DNA of 64,000 nt from Rhodanobacter sp. C01 (GCF_002001045.1 NZ_MUNR01000006.1:186001-250000), one strand, 5' to 3'. Numbered from the stretch's first letter, positions 52,988 to 62,017 are shown. Numbers and translations are program-made. The notes: generated from the sequence alone by a model not told the origin.

Positions 52988-54085
52988 TTACCGCGGTGGC
53001 AAGTAGTTCGGCGGATCGCTCTCGCCCTTTTCCGCATTCGCCAGGTCGTGCTTGAGTTCCTCGCGTTGATCGGCGTCGGTCGCGTTCGAAAGCAGCGTGT
53101 CCAGAATTGCGACATAGGCAGTCTGTTGTGCCTTGGCCGCGGCGACCGCAATATCCGGTTTCACGCCCACATGTTCCCAGTTGGTATGGGTCACGGGATT
53201 GATCGCTCGCCCGTTCGGGATGAAGGCCGCGAAGCCGTGGCCCAGTGCGACCGGATCGCCGGGATTGGCGCCGCCGCCGGTGGTTTCACCGACGAGGGTT
53301 GCACGCTTCTGCGTCTGGAAGTCATACGCGCATTCTTCACCACCGGAAAACGTACGCGCCGAGGTCAGCACATACACCGGCTTGGTGTAGTGCACGCCGA
53401 CGCTCGGGTTGGTCCAGTACTGCCGCGTGGTATTGTCCGGGCGCGTATAGATATCGTTGAGATGGCGCTCGTCGCCCTCAACGAAGAAGTGACTCAGCAA
53501 GTAGGCAACGCTGTTCGGTTCGCCGCCGCCATTGCGGCGCAGGTCGATGATCAGCGCATCGGTTCCCGCGAGGATGGTCATCGCTGAGGAGTACGCAGCA
53601 CCCACCATTGCGGTCGGACCGAACTGACGTATCTCCAAGTAGCCGACATTGCCCGGCAGTCGTTCCACCCGCTGGATCCCGAAACTGAAGCTGGCCACTT
53701 CCTGACGCTGCTGCGCAAGTTCGGCCTTGCCCGGAACCGCAGCGTGCGCCGCAGGCGGATGGAAATCCGGATCGTATCCCACGACGAAATGGCCATCCTT
53801 GCCGATGTCGCGCAGATCCTGCGTCAGTGCTTTGGCGAAGCTGTCCGCGGTATTCGCTGAAGCGTAGTCGCCTTTAGCCTGTTTGCTTTCAAGTGCAGTT
53901 GTCAGTTGTTTTGCCACATCTGGGAAAACGTAGTTGGCCTGCAATTGTCTGGCGAGGCTTTCGATGACTGCCTTGCGCTCCGCGTTGCCGATAGCCGGAT
54001 TGGGTTGCTTGTCCTGTGCGTGGAGCGCGCCTGCGAAGCTGAGTCCGAGCAGCAGGGATGCAGTGAGAAAGCAGATCTTGTTCAT
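52988..54085 (-). CDS. Secreted S41 family (IRBP-like) peptidase
   Basis: 365 residues with signal peptide MNKICFLTASLLLGLSFAGALHA and an N-terminal helical domain, then the tail-specific protease core: NVGYLEIRQF, DALIIDLRRNGGGEPNSV and the catalytic Ser in SARTFSGGEECAYDFQ, with a Lys in QKRATLVGETTGGG. There is no PDZ domain. A perfect TACTAA-N4-TTAGTA dyad lies 20 bp upstream and matches the operator of the BlaI gene at 55.7 kb, so it is probably repressed by that BlaI. The substrate is unknown. Confidence 0.86.
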   Translation of the reverse strand: MNKICFLTASLLLGLSFAGALHAQDKQPNPAIGNAERKAVIESLARQLQANYVFPDVAKQLTTALESKQAKGDYASANTADSFAKALTQDLRDIGKDGHFVVGYDPDFHPPAAHAAVPGKAELAQQRQEVASFSFGIQRVERLPGNVGYLEIRQFGPTAMVGAAYSSAMTILAGTDALIIDLRRNGGGEPNSVAYLLSHFFVEGDERHLNDIYTRPDNTTRQYWTNPSVGVHYTKPVYVLTSARTFSGGEECAYDFQTQKRATLVGETTGGGANPGDPVALGHGFAAFIPNGRAINPVTHTNWEHVGVKPDIAVAAAKAQQTAYVAILDTLLSNATDADQREELKHDLANAEKGESDPPNYLPPR

Positions 54086-54104
54086 GGGTACTCCTTGGGT
54101 TGAG

Positions 54105-54120
54105 TACTAAGTGATTAGTA
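54105..54120. promoter_or_regulatory. Candidate BlaI operator of the S41 gene
   Basis: TACTAA-GTGA-TTAGTA, a perfect dyad between the M56 stop and the S41 start. Its arms and 4-nt centre agree with the site in front of the second BlaI gene (TACTAC-ATCG-TTAGTA). Confidence 0.68.
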
Positions 54121-54145
54121 GTTGTGGACAAAAAAACACCTGCGA

Positions 54146-55708
54146 TTAGCGCGCGATCGAACCGACTTCCAGGGAGGAAACCTGCCAGGCACCCGCACGA
54201 CGCTCGCCGGAAACGCGGACCTTCGCGTGCCCCTTGGGACCGGTCAGGACGAAGGAAAGGTTGGCATTGCCTTCCGCGTTGCTGGTGTCTGAAAGATTTA
54301 GCGATCCATCCACCGAATCGGGTGCGACATTGATCGGGCTGCCGAGCGTGGTGACCACCCGACTATCCATCGCCACCGTGCGGAGCAGACCCTTGAACGC
54401 ATTCGAATCTGCGATCGATGGCAGTGGAGGCGGTGGAGGCGGTAGAGCCATGGACGGCATGGGCGGTGGCGCCGGCATGTCCGGAAGCGGCGGCGGGGCG
54501 CTCAAGGTCGTCACGTCACTCAGCCATGCGCGCACATTGCCATCGATGGGTCGGCTTTGCTGGTCTTCCTTGTAGATCTCGATGATGTGGCCCTGGCGAT
54601 CCATGCTGATCCGGTAGTAGCGCTGCTTGTCCAGGCCATTGGCGGTGATCTCGCGGAAGTCTCCGGGAGCGAGTGCACCGTCAGTCGACGACTCGATTCT
54701 CAGATTGGGCAGCTTGTGCTTTGACACACCAATGCCGGTGGCGAGCAAGCCGCCAGTGCAGAGCAATACGATCAGACCGGCTGGCACTCGCCAAGGCAAG
54801 CGCGAGGGTGGTCCGGACAACAGACGGGAGATGCGTTGCATGAGTGAGCCTCCATGGGCTGCTAGCATGAGATGTGGGAAAGAGAGACGTTGACGCTCCA
54901 GTGTCGCGAGTGCCTCGGCCAAGGCAATGGTGTTCCCGCATGCATCCACTGCCAGGTCATCACAAGCGTATTCGCGCTCGGCCCGAATGCGCCGACTCAA
55001 CCACCACGCTGCCGGATGGAAGAACAACAACGATTCGGCCACGCACTGAAGTCCGTTCCATAGCCAGTCCGCACGCCGGATATGCGCGAGTTCATGGGCC
55101 AGCAGGGCCTCGATCTGGTCCGGCCCCAGCCGCGTCAGCATCGACACCGGCAGCCAGATCACCGGACGGAAGTAGCGCACCGTAAACGGCGAAAGCACGT
55201 TGTCCGACAGACGAACGGCAACCGCACGTGCAATCCCGAGGGCTTGCTTCAGGACGAGAACACGGCTCTGCCAGACTGCAGGCAGTTCATCGAATGCCTG
55301 CCGGTCGAGCGATCCGATCTGCCGCAAGCCGCCGAGCTGACGTACGAGCATCAGCGCTGCACCCAGCAGCCACAGCAGTGACACCCAGCCGGCAACGCCA
55401 TTGGATTCCTGCACGAATATGCCGGTCGTCGTGACCAGATGCGGTCTGGACAAGACAGGAACGAGTCCGATGCCCAGCGTCGTCGCCGATTTTTCCAGAA
55501 ACGTCGCCATGCTGATCAACGGTGCAATCACCATGGCCAGCAGGAAAACCATGCCCACGACATGCCGAAGCGCCGCGTTACGTCGCGGCAGCACAGAAAA
55601 CGCCGCTGCCGCGAGCAGCGCGAACAGCGCGCCTTGCCACAACGAATTCAGCAGCGCATTCGCGCAGGCCGGCGCAAGCGCGTATTGGGCATTCCAGAAC
55701 GCGTCCAT
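54146..55708 (-). CDS. M56 (BlaR1-like) metallopeptidase with Pro-rich linker and Coa1-like end
   Basis: 520 residues. Four hydrophobic segments and the zinc motif HELAH (205-209) with EREYACDD form the M56 peptidase. A further membrane segment (about 313-330) leads to a periplasmic part with a Pro-rich stretch (PPPLPDMPAPPPMPSM, then PPPPPP) and a C-terminal domain ending LTGPKGHAKVRVSGERR...WQVSSLEV, which resembles Coa1-type domains. No penicillin-binding sensor is present. It starts 5 nt after the BlaI stop. It should cleave BlaI in response to an unknown envelope signal. Confidence 0.86.
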   Translation of the reverse strand: MDAFWNAQYALAPACANALLNSLWQGALFALLAAAAFSVLPRRNAALRHVVGMVFLLAMVIAPLISMATFLEKSATTLGIGLVPVLSRPHLVTTTGIFVQESNGVAGWVSLLWLLGAALMLVRQLGGLRQIGSLDRQAFDELPAVWQSRVLVLKQALGIARAVAVRLSDNVLSPFTVRYFRPVIWLPVSMLTRLGPDQIEALLAHELAHIRRADWLWNGLQCVAESLLFFHPAAWWLSRRIRAEREYACDDLAVDACGNTIALAEALATLERQRLSFPHLMLAAHGGSLMQRISRLLSGPPSRLPWRVPAGLIVLLCTGGLLATGIGVSKHKLPNLRIESSTDGALAPGDFREITANGLDKQRYYRISMDRQGHIIEIYKEDQQSRPIDGNVRAWLSDVTTLSAPPPLPDMPAPPPMPSMALPPPPPPLPSIADSNAFKGLLRTVAMDSRVVTTLGSPINVAPDSVDGSLNLSDTSNAEGNANLSFVLTGPKGHAKVRVSGERRAGAWQVSSLEVGSIAR

Positions 55709-55713
55709 CGACC

Positions 55714-56097
55714 TTATTTCCGCTTTGCCTTGGCTTTGGCGATCAACTTGGCGATCGCATCGAGGTCTTCGCTGCTGGCTGTGTCGTCGTCGAGCGCGCG
55801 CTGCACGAGCTTCAAGGCGGAACCGCCAAAAGCGCGTCGCGCGAGGTCTTTCAGCAGAGACGACTGCACCACCGGCTCCGGATGTGCGGGGACGAAACGG
55901 TGGCTGCGTTCGGATTCGTCCCGACGCACGAGCCCCTTCTCGGTCATGACCGTCAGCATCTTCAGCACGGTCGTATAAGCGGTCTCCTTGCTGCGCAGAA
56001 GTTCGTCATGAACCTCGTGCACGGTACTTGGCGCAGCACGGCTCCAGAGCACGCGCAGGATCGCCAATTCACCTTCGGTAGGATTGGGGGAAGACAT
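55714..56097 (-). CDS. BlaI/MecI-family repressor (module 2)
   Basis: 127 residues with PTEGELAILRVLWSRAPSTV-like order (here AAPSTVHEVHDEL), TAYTTVLKMLTVMTEKGLVRRDES and a Lys-rich end. ATG 56097 is preferred to the preceding TTG; GGAG lies 9 nt upstream. It differs clearly from the BlaI of module 1. The dyad in its promoter recurs before the S41 gene. Confidence 0.9.
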   Translation of the reverse strand: MSSPNPTEGELAILRVLWSRAAPSTVHEVHDELLRSKETAYTTVLKMLTVMTEKGLVRRDESERSHRFVPAHPEPVVQSSLLKDLARRAFGGSALKLVQRALDDDTASSEDLDAIAKLIAKAKAKRK

Positions 56098-56133
56098 CAA
56101 CGAACGCTCCGCAGAAGTTTCTACTGCAACATT

Positions 56134-56153
56134 AGTACTACATCGTTAGTACT
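56134..56153. promoter_or_regulatory. Candidate BlaI operator (module 2, autoregulation)
   Basis: AGTACTA and TAGTACT are perfect 7-bp arms separated by 6 nt, 37 bp before the BlaI ATG. The inner 16 bp align with the S41 operator at 54105. Confidence 0.68.
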
Positions 56154-56438
56154 TCGTCAATCGACAACGGCCCACAGGGTCGCGGATGCGGTAGCCAGCG
56201 AACAAATGCGATGCTCAAGTCCATCGACTGGGCCGAGCCTGCAAAGGCATCTCATGCCACAGCTCGGTTGGGGGCTTCCTCAGACAAGACCCAATTTGAC
56301 GCCGTTGTCTCTCCTAAAAGCGGCCGTTCGCAACCGGCTCAAGTGGGTCGCAAGCAGACCTTGCAAACATGCCGCTTTCGAGCCTGTCACGAACGATGCT
56401 GTCATGCGGCATGGAAGAACTGTCGCAGTGCTCGCGCA
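56154..56438. other. Intergenic stretch between the BlaI promoter and GH31
   Basis: I see no supported gene, tRNA or terminator. It should hold the promoter of the BlaI operon near its left end and the 3' end of the GH31 transcript. Confidence 0.4.
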
Positions 56439-59246
56439 TCACCGCCATGTCACCTCGATACGGTTACGGATGCCCTGCCGAGGCAGCGTGACGGTTGCCA
56501 TGTCTTGCGCGGCATCCCAGCTCCATTGGCTGGTGCTCGTGCCGTCCACGACGACTACCTCGGGCTTGCCGGCAGCGCGGATACGCAATTCGTACGCACG
56601 GCTCTGCAGCTGATTTGCGAACGCGCCCTTGGCCGGCCCGATGACGAGTTGGTGGCTGCCGGTCGCATCGGTCGCGTAGTTCATCGGCGTCAACGCGTAC
56701 TGTCCTTTGGCATAGGCGAGCGAGCCGCCGTCGTCCTCGTAGAAGTCGAAGTGGCCGTTGCCCGTGCCATATACGTTGAGGATGACGGTATCCAGCGGCT
56801 TGGCGTCGGAGTAATCGCTCACCGGCTGTTCGGGAACGATGGCACCGTCGCGGACGAATACCGGCGTCTGGTCCACCGCATAGTGCGCGGTGAACGTGGT
56901 GCCACCTGCGTAGTGCTTGCCGGTGAAGAAGTCGATCCATTGTCCGGGTGGCAGGTAGACGGTACGTTCGCCGCTCTTGTCGAGCACGGGCGCGACCAGC
57001 ATTTCGTCGCCGAAGAAGTACTCATGCATGTGCCGGTAGGCTTCGTCCAGGTCTGGGTACTCCAGGTACAGCGGGCGCAGGATCGGCATGGACTGGGTGT
57101 GCGCCAGCCAAGTGCAGGTATAGATGTAGGGGATCAGCTGGGTGCGCAGGGTGAAGTACTTGCGCATCAGCGCCACGCCCTGGTCGCCGTAGACCCAGGG
57201 CATGCGCGCATTGCCCTCGCGCGGGTTGGCGTGGGCGCTGTGCATGCGCAGGATTGGACTGAACGTGCCGAATTCGATCCAGCGCGCATACAGATCGAAG
57301 TCGATCTTTGCGCCGTGAAAACCGGCGATATCGTTCGTGATGTACGGCACCAGCACGTTGCCGCCGCGGGCGGTGAAGGCGACCTCGTAGGCGAGCACCG
57401 GCCATTCCGAATACGTGTCGCCGGTGAAGAACGCGGGGTAGCGCTCGCTGCCCCAGTCGCCGTAGCGGCTGAGGATGAAGCCGCGCTTGCCGGTCTCCTG
57501 CGGGGTGAAGTCGTAGAAGACCTTGTTGGTCCACAGCTGCGGATTGAGCCCGGGCATCTCGGTGGAGCCACCGCCGCCGTCCACCCACCACGCGTCCACG
57601 CCGGCCTGCATCAGCGGCAGGTGCAGCTGGCGCATGAAGATGTCCGCCTGTCGCTGGTCGGAGAGGTCGAAATAGATGCGCTTTGGCGGCAGCACGTCGC
57701 GGATCGCCAGCGGTCCGCGCAGCAGGCCGGCAACGGTGCTGTTGCCGGTGTCGTCACCGCCGCCGCCATCCACACGGAGGACGATGTCGTTCGCCTGTCC
57801 GGCCCGGGCATAGGGCGTGATGTCGGTATAGGTGAGCCGGCGCGGCCAGCGGATCGAGCTGTGCGTCGCCTCCTTGCCGTTGACGAAGATCCGGTAGCTG
57901 CCGCCGACCTGGCCCAACTCGACGTACAGCGCATGGGGCAGCGTGTCGGGCAGGCGCACCGAGGTGCGATACCAGGCGACGCCGTGGTAGTTCGCATAGC
58001 CCTGTTCCTGCCATGGCAGCCCGGTCCGTATCGACTTCCAGTCGCGGCCGTCGTGGCCGGGTGCGAACCAGTGCTGGTCGAGCCCCTGGTCGTGCGGGTC
58101 GGTGGCGAAGGTCCATCCGCCGGCGATGTCCAGGTCGAGCGTCGGCTTCGGCGGCAGCGGCCGGCCCAGCGCCTGCAGTACGTCCGGCGCGTGGCTGTCA
58201 CTGAAGGACAGGATGCTCTCGTCGGTGTTGGCATAGCCGGGATGGTCGTTGAGACTGAGCTTGATGCCGCGCTGCTGCAGCCATTCCATGAATTGCCGGG
58301 GATGCGGGATCAGCGGGCTCCAGTCGTAGCCGCCCTGCCAGCCGTAGTTGTGCCAGGCGAAATCCAGTACCAGGGTGTCGAACGGGATGTGCTCGTCTCG
58401 TAGCCGCGAAACCTCGTCCTCCAGATACTGCTGGTTGTAGCGCAGGAACTCGGGCTGGCCGGATTCCACCGTATCCGGGAAGTATTCGAAATTGAGGTCG
58501 GTGATCCACGGGCCGAGGGTGTAGCGCGGGATCATCGGCACGGGGCCGCACAACTGCGCGTATTCCTGCAGCACCTGATGGTAGTCGTGGCCGTAGGCGA
58601 ACAGGTACCAGTCCTGGCCGTCCATCCGTGGACGCGGTTCTATCCAGGTCTTTTGCGCGTTCCACACGGGGGTGCGGCTGTCATCGATGAAAGCGTAGCC
58701 GCTGCGACTCAGCAGCCCGGGCTTGGCCTCGTCCAGGTGCACGTCGATGCCGGGGATGAGGTCGTCGACCGGGCTTTCGAGATCCATGTGCCCGCTGGGC
58801 AGGTTGGCCTTGCTGATGTTGTCCAGGGAGTAGGTGAGGCCACCCAGGTTCTGTGGGTCGGGCTGGCCGGGATGCCACGTTTGCGTGCCGTGGGTGGCAT
58901 CGTGCCAGCTCACTTCAAGATTGGTCGCGGCGAACGGGCCGGAGTCCAGCTTGTAGCGCAGGGTCACGGCATCGGTGCTGGCCACCAGCCAGCCGCCCTT
59001 GTGCGTCGACTGGGCGTGCACGGCAGGCCAGTCTCTTTTCAGCACGACGGCCGTGGGGGCATCGATGAAGTCGCCGGATGGCACGTATTCCATCCGCACC
59101 AGGGATGGCGTCAGGAACTCGAAGCGCGCATGGCCGGCAACGATGGTCGTAGTGTCCTGGGCATAAGCGCATGGCGCCAGTACAAGCGACAGGAAAACAG
59201 CAGGCATCCATGCCGAAGCCAGTCCGAAGATGCGGTGAAGAGTCAT
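56439..59246 (-). CDS. Secreted GH31 glycoside hydrolase with a domain inserted in the catalytic barrel
   Basis: 935 residues; signal peptide to about residue 29 (LAPCAYAQ). An N-terminal beta domain leads to the GH31 barrel at about 240 (RYTLGPWITDLNFEYF). After barrel residues to about 367 comes a block of some 150 residues (368-516: WYRTSVRLPD, YVELGQVGGSYRIFVNGKEA, ITPYARAGQANDIVLRVDGG) that reads like a GH2-type sugar-binding jelly roll. The barrel then resumes with GVDAWWVDGGGG (likely nucleophile Asp556) and FTGDTYSEW (likely acid/base Asp610). C-terminal beta domains follow. Probably an alpha-glycosidase; alpha-xylosidase or alpha-glucosidase cannot be told apart here. Confidence 0.87.
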   Translation of the reverse strand: MTLHRIFGLASAWMPAVFLSLVLAPCAYAQDTTTIVAGHARFEFLTPSLVRMEYVPSGDFIDAPTAVVLKRDWPAVHAQSTHKGGWLVASTDAVTLRYKLDSGPFAATNLEVSWHDATHGTQTWHPGQPDPQNLGGLTYSLDNISKANLPSGHMDLESPVDDLIPGIDVHLDEAKPGLLSRSGYAFIDDSRTPVWNAQKTWIEPRPRMDGQDWYLFAYGHDYHQVLQEYAQLCGPVPMIPRYTLGPWITDLNFEYFPDTVESGQPEFLRYNQQYLEDEVSRLRDEHIPFDTLVLDFAWHNYGWQGGYDWSPLIPHPRQFMEWLQQRGIKLSLNDHPGYANTDESILSFSDSHAPDVLQALGRPLPPKPTLDLDIAGGWTFATDPHDQGLDQHWFAPGHDGRDWKSIRTGLPWQEQGYANYHGVAWYRTSVRLPDTLPHALYVELGQVGGSYRIFVNGKEATHSSIRWPRRLTYTDITPYARAGQANDIVLRVDGGGGDDTGNSTVAGLLRGPLAIRDVLPPKRIYFDLSDQRQADIFMRQLHLPLMQAGVDAWWVDGGGGSTEMPGLNPQLWTNKVFYDFTPQETGKRGFILSRYGDWGSERYPAFFTGDTYSEWPVLAYEVAFTARGGNVLVPYITNDIAGFHGAKIDFDLYARWIEFGTFSPILRMHSAHANPREGNARMPWVYGDQGVALMRKYFTLRTQLIPYIYTCTWLAHTQSMPILRPLYLEYPDLDEAYRHMHEYFFGDEMLVAPVLDKSGERTVYLPPGQWIDFFTGKHYAGGTTFTAHYAVDQTPVFVRDGAIVPEQPVSDYSDAKPLDTVILNVYGTGNGHFDFYEDDGGSLAYAKGQYALTPMNYATDATGSHQLVIGPAKGAFANQLQSRAYELRIRAAGKPEVVVVDGTSTSQWSWDAAQDMATVTLPRQGIRNRIEVTWR

Positions 59247-59341
59247 TGCATGCCCCTCTGCCTGGATTGGATTGGTCGATGTGATCAGCCAACGTTACAA
59301 CAAGCGGACCCGGAGAGAAGAGCATGATGCTGGCTGCATGC

Positions 59342-59376
59342 AACGATGGTGGAGCTAGAGCTGCTCCACCATCGTT
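59342..59376 (-). terminator. Strong hairpin between the small 59.5-kb gene and GH31
   Basis: AACGATGGTGGAGC and GCTCCACCATCGTT form a perfect 14-bp stem with a 7-nt loop. It lies after the stop of the small minus-strand gene and before the GH31 start. Without a T tract, a rho-independent role is possible but not certain. Confidence 0.5.
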
Positions 59377-59478
59377 GGCCTTGTATGCCACCATGCGGTG
59401 GCAAAAGGTGAATCTGCTGCGTCGGCGGGCGTGCACTCCGGTGGTCAGGTCACCGCAAAGTGGCTGCTCGTTGCCCTG

Positions 59479-59679
59479 CTATTGCGTGCGCACAGAACCA
59501 TCGCCGATGCCATGACATAGACGTGCGATCAAAGGCAGCAGTGTGGCGACGACGGATACGTGCCAGCGCTTGCCGGCAGGTCTTTGCGCGGGCTGCGGGT
59601 GCTGTGCCAATCGCCGGGCGAGTTCCGGATCGTGGATGTGGCTGTGCAGGAACAGCAGGTTGGTCAGAAGCGAACTCAT
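59479..59679 (-). CDS. Small hypothetical protein
   Basis: 66 residues beginning MSSLLTNLLFLHSHIHDPELARRLA, with a hydrophobic stretch VVATLLPLIARL near residue 45. GAGGAG lies 6 nt before the ATG, the best ribosome-binding site in this region, and the frame follows the VOC gene after 34 bp on the same strand. I do not recognise a family. The His/Asp content of the N terminus is unusual. Confidence 0.6.
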   Translation of the reverse strand: MSSLLTNLLFLHSHIHDPELARRLAQHPQPAQRPAGKRWHVSVVATLLPLIARLCHGIGDGSVRTQ

Positions 59680-59713
59680 CGAAGTCTCCTCGGGGCCATG
59701 ATCGGCATGGTGC

Positions 59714-60073
59714 TCATGTCGGCTGCTGGCACACGAACTCGATCAGCCGTCCATCCGGGTCGCGCAGATAAGCGGCGTAGTAGTTCGGATGGATATGCGG
59801 CGCGAGTGCCGGGGCGTGGTCGAGCCGATGCCCTGCCGCTTGGGCGGTCGCATAGACCTGCTCGACCAGCGCCCGGCTGGCGACACCAAACGCAAAGTGG
59901 ACGTGTGCCGACGGTTCGCCGACGACAATGAAAAAGTCCAGGTCGTGGCCATTGCCGTAGCCTTTCGCTGCACCGTCGACCTTCTGCTCGTAGCCGAGCG
60001 GCGCGAGTACGTCGCCGTAGAAACGGAGGTTTGCATCAAGGTTTCGGGTCTGCAGCTCGATATGGTCGATCAT
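59714..60073 (-). CDS. VOC (glyoxalase/dioxygenase fold) protein
   Basis: 119 residues with MIDHIELQTRNLDANLRFYGDVLAPLGYEQ and YYAAYLRDPDGRLIEFVC, the vicinal-oxygen-chelate fold. Metal ligands would be the His of DHIEL, the central His of HVHFAF and the Glu of IEFV. The ATG at 60073 has GGA 7 nt upstream. Function not determinable; divergent from the AsnC-type regulator. Confidence 0.82.
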   Translation of the reverse strand: MIDHIELQTRNLDANLRFYGDVLAPLGYEQKVDGAAKGYGNGHDLDFFIVVGEPSAHVHFAFGVASRALVEQVYATAQAAGHRLDHAPALAPHIHPNYYAAYLRDPDGRLIEFVCQQPT

Positions 60074-60247
60074 CGGTATTCCAGTCAAGGTGAGGGTGTG
60101 GCCGGCGGCCAGCGTCGATTGCATCGAGAAACCTTGCTGCGAGTCGATCGCCGGCTACGCACATGATCGCGATTTGCGCCGCGGCTCGGCCGCGCAATGC
60201 GGACATTTCCTGTTGGCACGCCGCGATTTTTGCCGCTAAGGTGCGGC

Positions 60248-60718
60248 ATGGCTGAAGAACCCCTGCTTGACGATTTCGACCGTGCGATCCTGCGCCGCGT
60301 GCAACATGATGCCCGCGTGACGGGCGAGGACATCGGCGCGGATATCGGCTTGTCCGCGGCGGCGGTGCAGCGGCGGCTGAAACGCCTGCGCGAGTTGGGT
60401 GTGATCGCGGCCGAAGTCTCGGTGGTTGATCCGGCGACGGTAGGACAGGCGATGAGCTTCATCGTCGGCGTCGAGATGGAGCGCGAGCGTGCGGACGTGC
60501 TCGACGCTTTCCGCCGTGCCGCCAAGGCCGATCCGAACGTGCAGCAGTGCTACTACGTCACCGGCGAGGCGGACTTCGTACTGGTCGTGGTGGCACGCGA
60601 CATGGCCGGATTCGAGGCCTTCACGCGGCGCCTGCTGCTCGACAACGAGAACATCCGGCGCTTCACCACGAACGTGGTGATGGCCCGCGACAAGGTGGGC
60701 CTTGTCGTGCCGGTGTAG
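60248..60718 (+). CDS. Lrp/AsnC family regulator, possible KynR
   Basis: 156 residues: an N-terminal helix-turn-helix (LLDDFDRAILRRVQHDARVTGEDIGADIGLSAAAVQRRLKRL) and a RAM ligand domain (YYVTGEADFVLVVVARDM, RFTTNVVMARDKVGL). In Pseudomonas the kyn genes are controlled by the Lrp-type KynR with kynurenine as effector; the neighbour here is kynureninase, so the same role is likely but inferred. The stop TAG (60716-60718) is directly next to the stop of the convergent kynU gene (60719), with no base between. AAGG lies 6 nt before the ATG. Confidence 0.88.
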   Translation: MAEEPLLDDFDRAILRRVQHDARVTGEDIGADIGLSAAAVQRRLKRLRELGVIAAEVSVVDPATVGQAMSFIVGVEMERERADVLDAFRRAAKADPNVQQCYYVTGEADFVLVVVARDMAGFEAFTRRLLLDNENIRRFTTNVVMARDKVGLVVPV

Positions 60719-61996
60719 TCAGCCGCTGCGACTCCAGGTGCGAGCTGCTTCTGTGAACGCCAGGCAATCCGTAAACCGGTTGTAAAGGGGCGTGGGCGAA
60801 ATACGGATGACATCAGGTTCGCGCCAGTCGCCGATGATGCCGTGGTCCATCAGATATTCGAACAGGGCGCGCCCGCGTTCGCGGCCGCCGGTCACGCGAA
60901 TCGAGAGTTGCGAGCCGCGGCGTTGCGGATCATTCGGAGTTACGACTTCCAGTACACCGGCCAGCTGGGTCTGCACCAGCCATTCCAGATAGCCGGTGAG
61001 TTGCAGCGACTTCTCGCGTAGCGCGCGCATGCCCGCACGGCGAAAGATCTGCAGCGACACGCGCAGCGGTGCCAGTGCGAGGATCGGCGGGTTGGAAAGT
61101 TGCCAGCCATCGGCCCCTGTGGTTGGCACGAACTCGGGACCCATCTGGAAGCGCGTGCTCTTGTCGTGACCCCACCAGCCAGCGAAACGTGGCAGATGGG
61201 CACTGGCATGGCGCTCGTGCACGAACGCGCCACCCACCGCGCCGGGACCGCTGTTGAGGTATTTGTAGCTGCACCAGATCGCGAAGTCGGCGCCGCTGTC
61301 GTGCAGTTGCAGCGGCAGGTTGCCGACGGCGTGGGCGAGATCGAAGCCGACCTTGCAGCCGTGCTGATGCGCCAGCGTGGTGATGGCCTTCAGATCGAAG
61401 GCCTGGCCGGTGCGGTACTGGACGCCGGGCAGCATCACCAGTGCGATGCGATCACCGTGTTCGGCCAGCGCGCGTTCGATCGCGGTCGGCGAGGTGGTAC
61501 CGTTCGGCTCGTCGCTTTGCAGTTCGATCAGTGAAAGTGCGGGGCTGAAGCCGTGGTAGCGGATCTGCGACTCCACCGCGTAGCGGTCGGTGGGAAACGC
61601 GCCGGCTTCGATCAGGATCGCGTGGCGCTCCGGCGTCGGCTGGTAGAAGCTGACCATCATCAGGTGCAGGTTGACCCCAAGCGTATTCATCGCAACCACT
61701 TCGGATGGCTGCGCACCGACCACGGCGGCGAGATCGTCGCGCACGAACTCGTGGTAGTCCATCCACGGCAGGCGCCCCTTGAAGTGGCCTTCCACGCCCA
61801 GCTCGCCCCAGTAGTCGAGTTCCGCGTTGACCGCCTCGCGCACCGCGCGCGGCTGCAGGCCCAGCGAGTTGCCGCAGAAATAGACACTGTCGTGACCTTC
61901 ATGCGGCGGGATCAGGAATTCGTCGCGGAATGCGCGCAACGGGTCGGCGGCATCCTGGGTGCTGGCCCAGTCGGCGGTGGCCTGGTAATCGGGCAT
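60719..61996 (-). CDS. kynU: Kynureninase
   Basis: PLP enzyme cleaving kynurenine or 3-hydroxykynurenine to (hydroxy)anthranilate and alanine. 425 residues with FCGNSLGLQPRAVREAV, the PLP-Lys region WCSYKYLNSGPGAVGGAFVH, RFAGWWGHDKSTRFQMG and QLSNPPILALAPL. AGGA lies 7 nt before the ATG at 61996; the frame runs further upstream into the REP-like repeat. With ACMSD upstream on the same strand it belongs to the tryptophan degradation cluster. Confidence 0.95.
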   Translation of the reverse strand: MPDYQATADWASTQDAADPLRAFRDEFLIPPHEGHDSVYFCGNSLGLQPRAVREAVNAELDYWGELGVEGHFKGRLPWMDYHEFVRDDLAAVVGAQPSEVVAMNTLGVNLHLMMVSFYQPTPERHAILIEAGAFPTDRYAVESQIRYHGFSPALSLIELQSDEPNGTTSPTAIERALAEHGDRIALVMLPGVQYRTGQAFDLKAITTLAHQHGCKVGFDLAHAVGNLPLQLHDSGADFAIWCSYKYLNSGPGAVGGAFVHERHASAHLPRFAGWWGHDKSTRFQMGPEFVPTTGADGWQLSNPPILALAPLRVSLQIFRRAGMRALREKSLQLTGYLEWLVQTQLAGVLEVVTPNDPQRRGSQLSIRVTGGRERGRALFEYLMDHGIIGDWREPDVIRISPTPLYNRFTDCLAFTEAARTWSRSG

Positions 61997-62017
61997 GGTG
62001 GTTTCCTGCATGTTTTG

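Noticed and set aside
56211-58403. 730-codon plus-strand open frame across the GH31 gene
   Set aside because: It is antisense to GH31, whose signal peptide, catalytic motifs and length are convincing. Long antisense frames are expected at this GC content.
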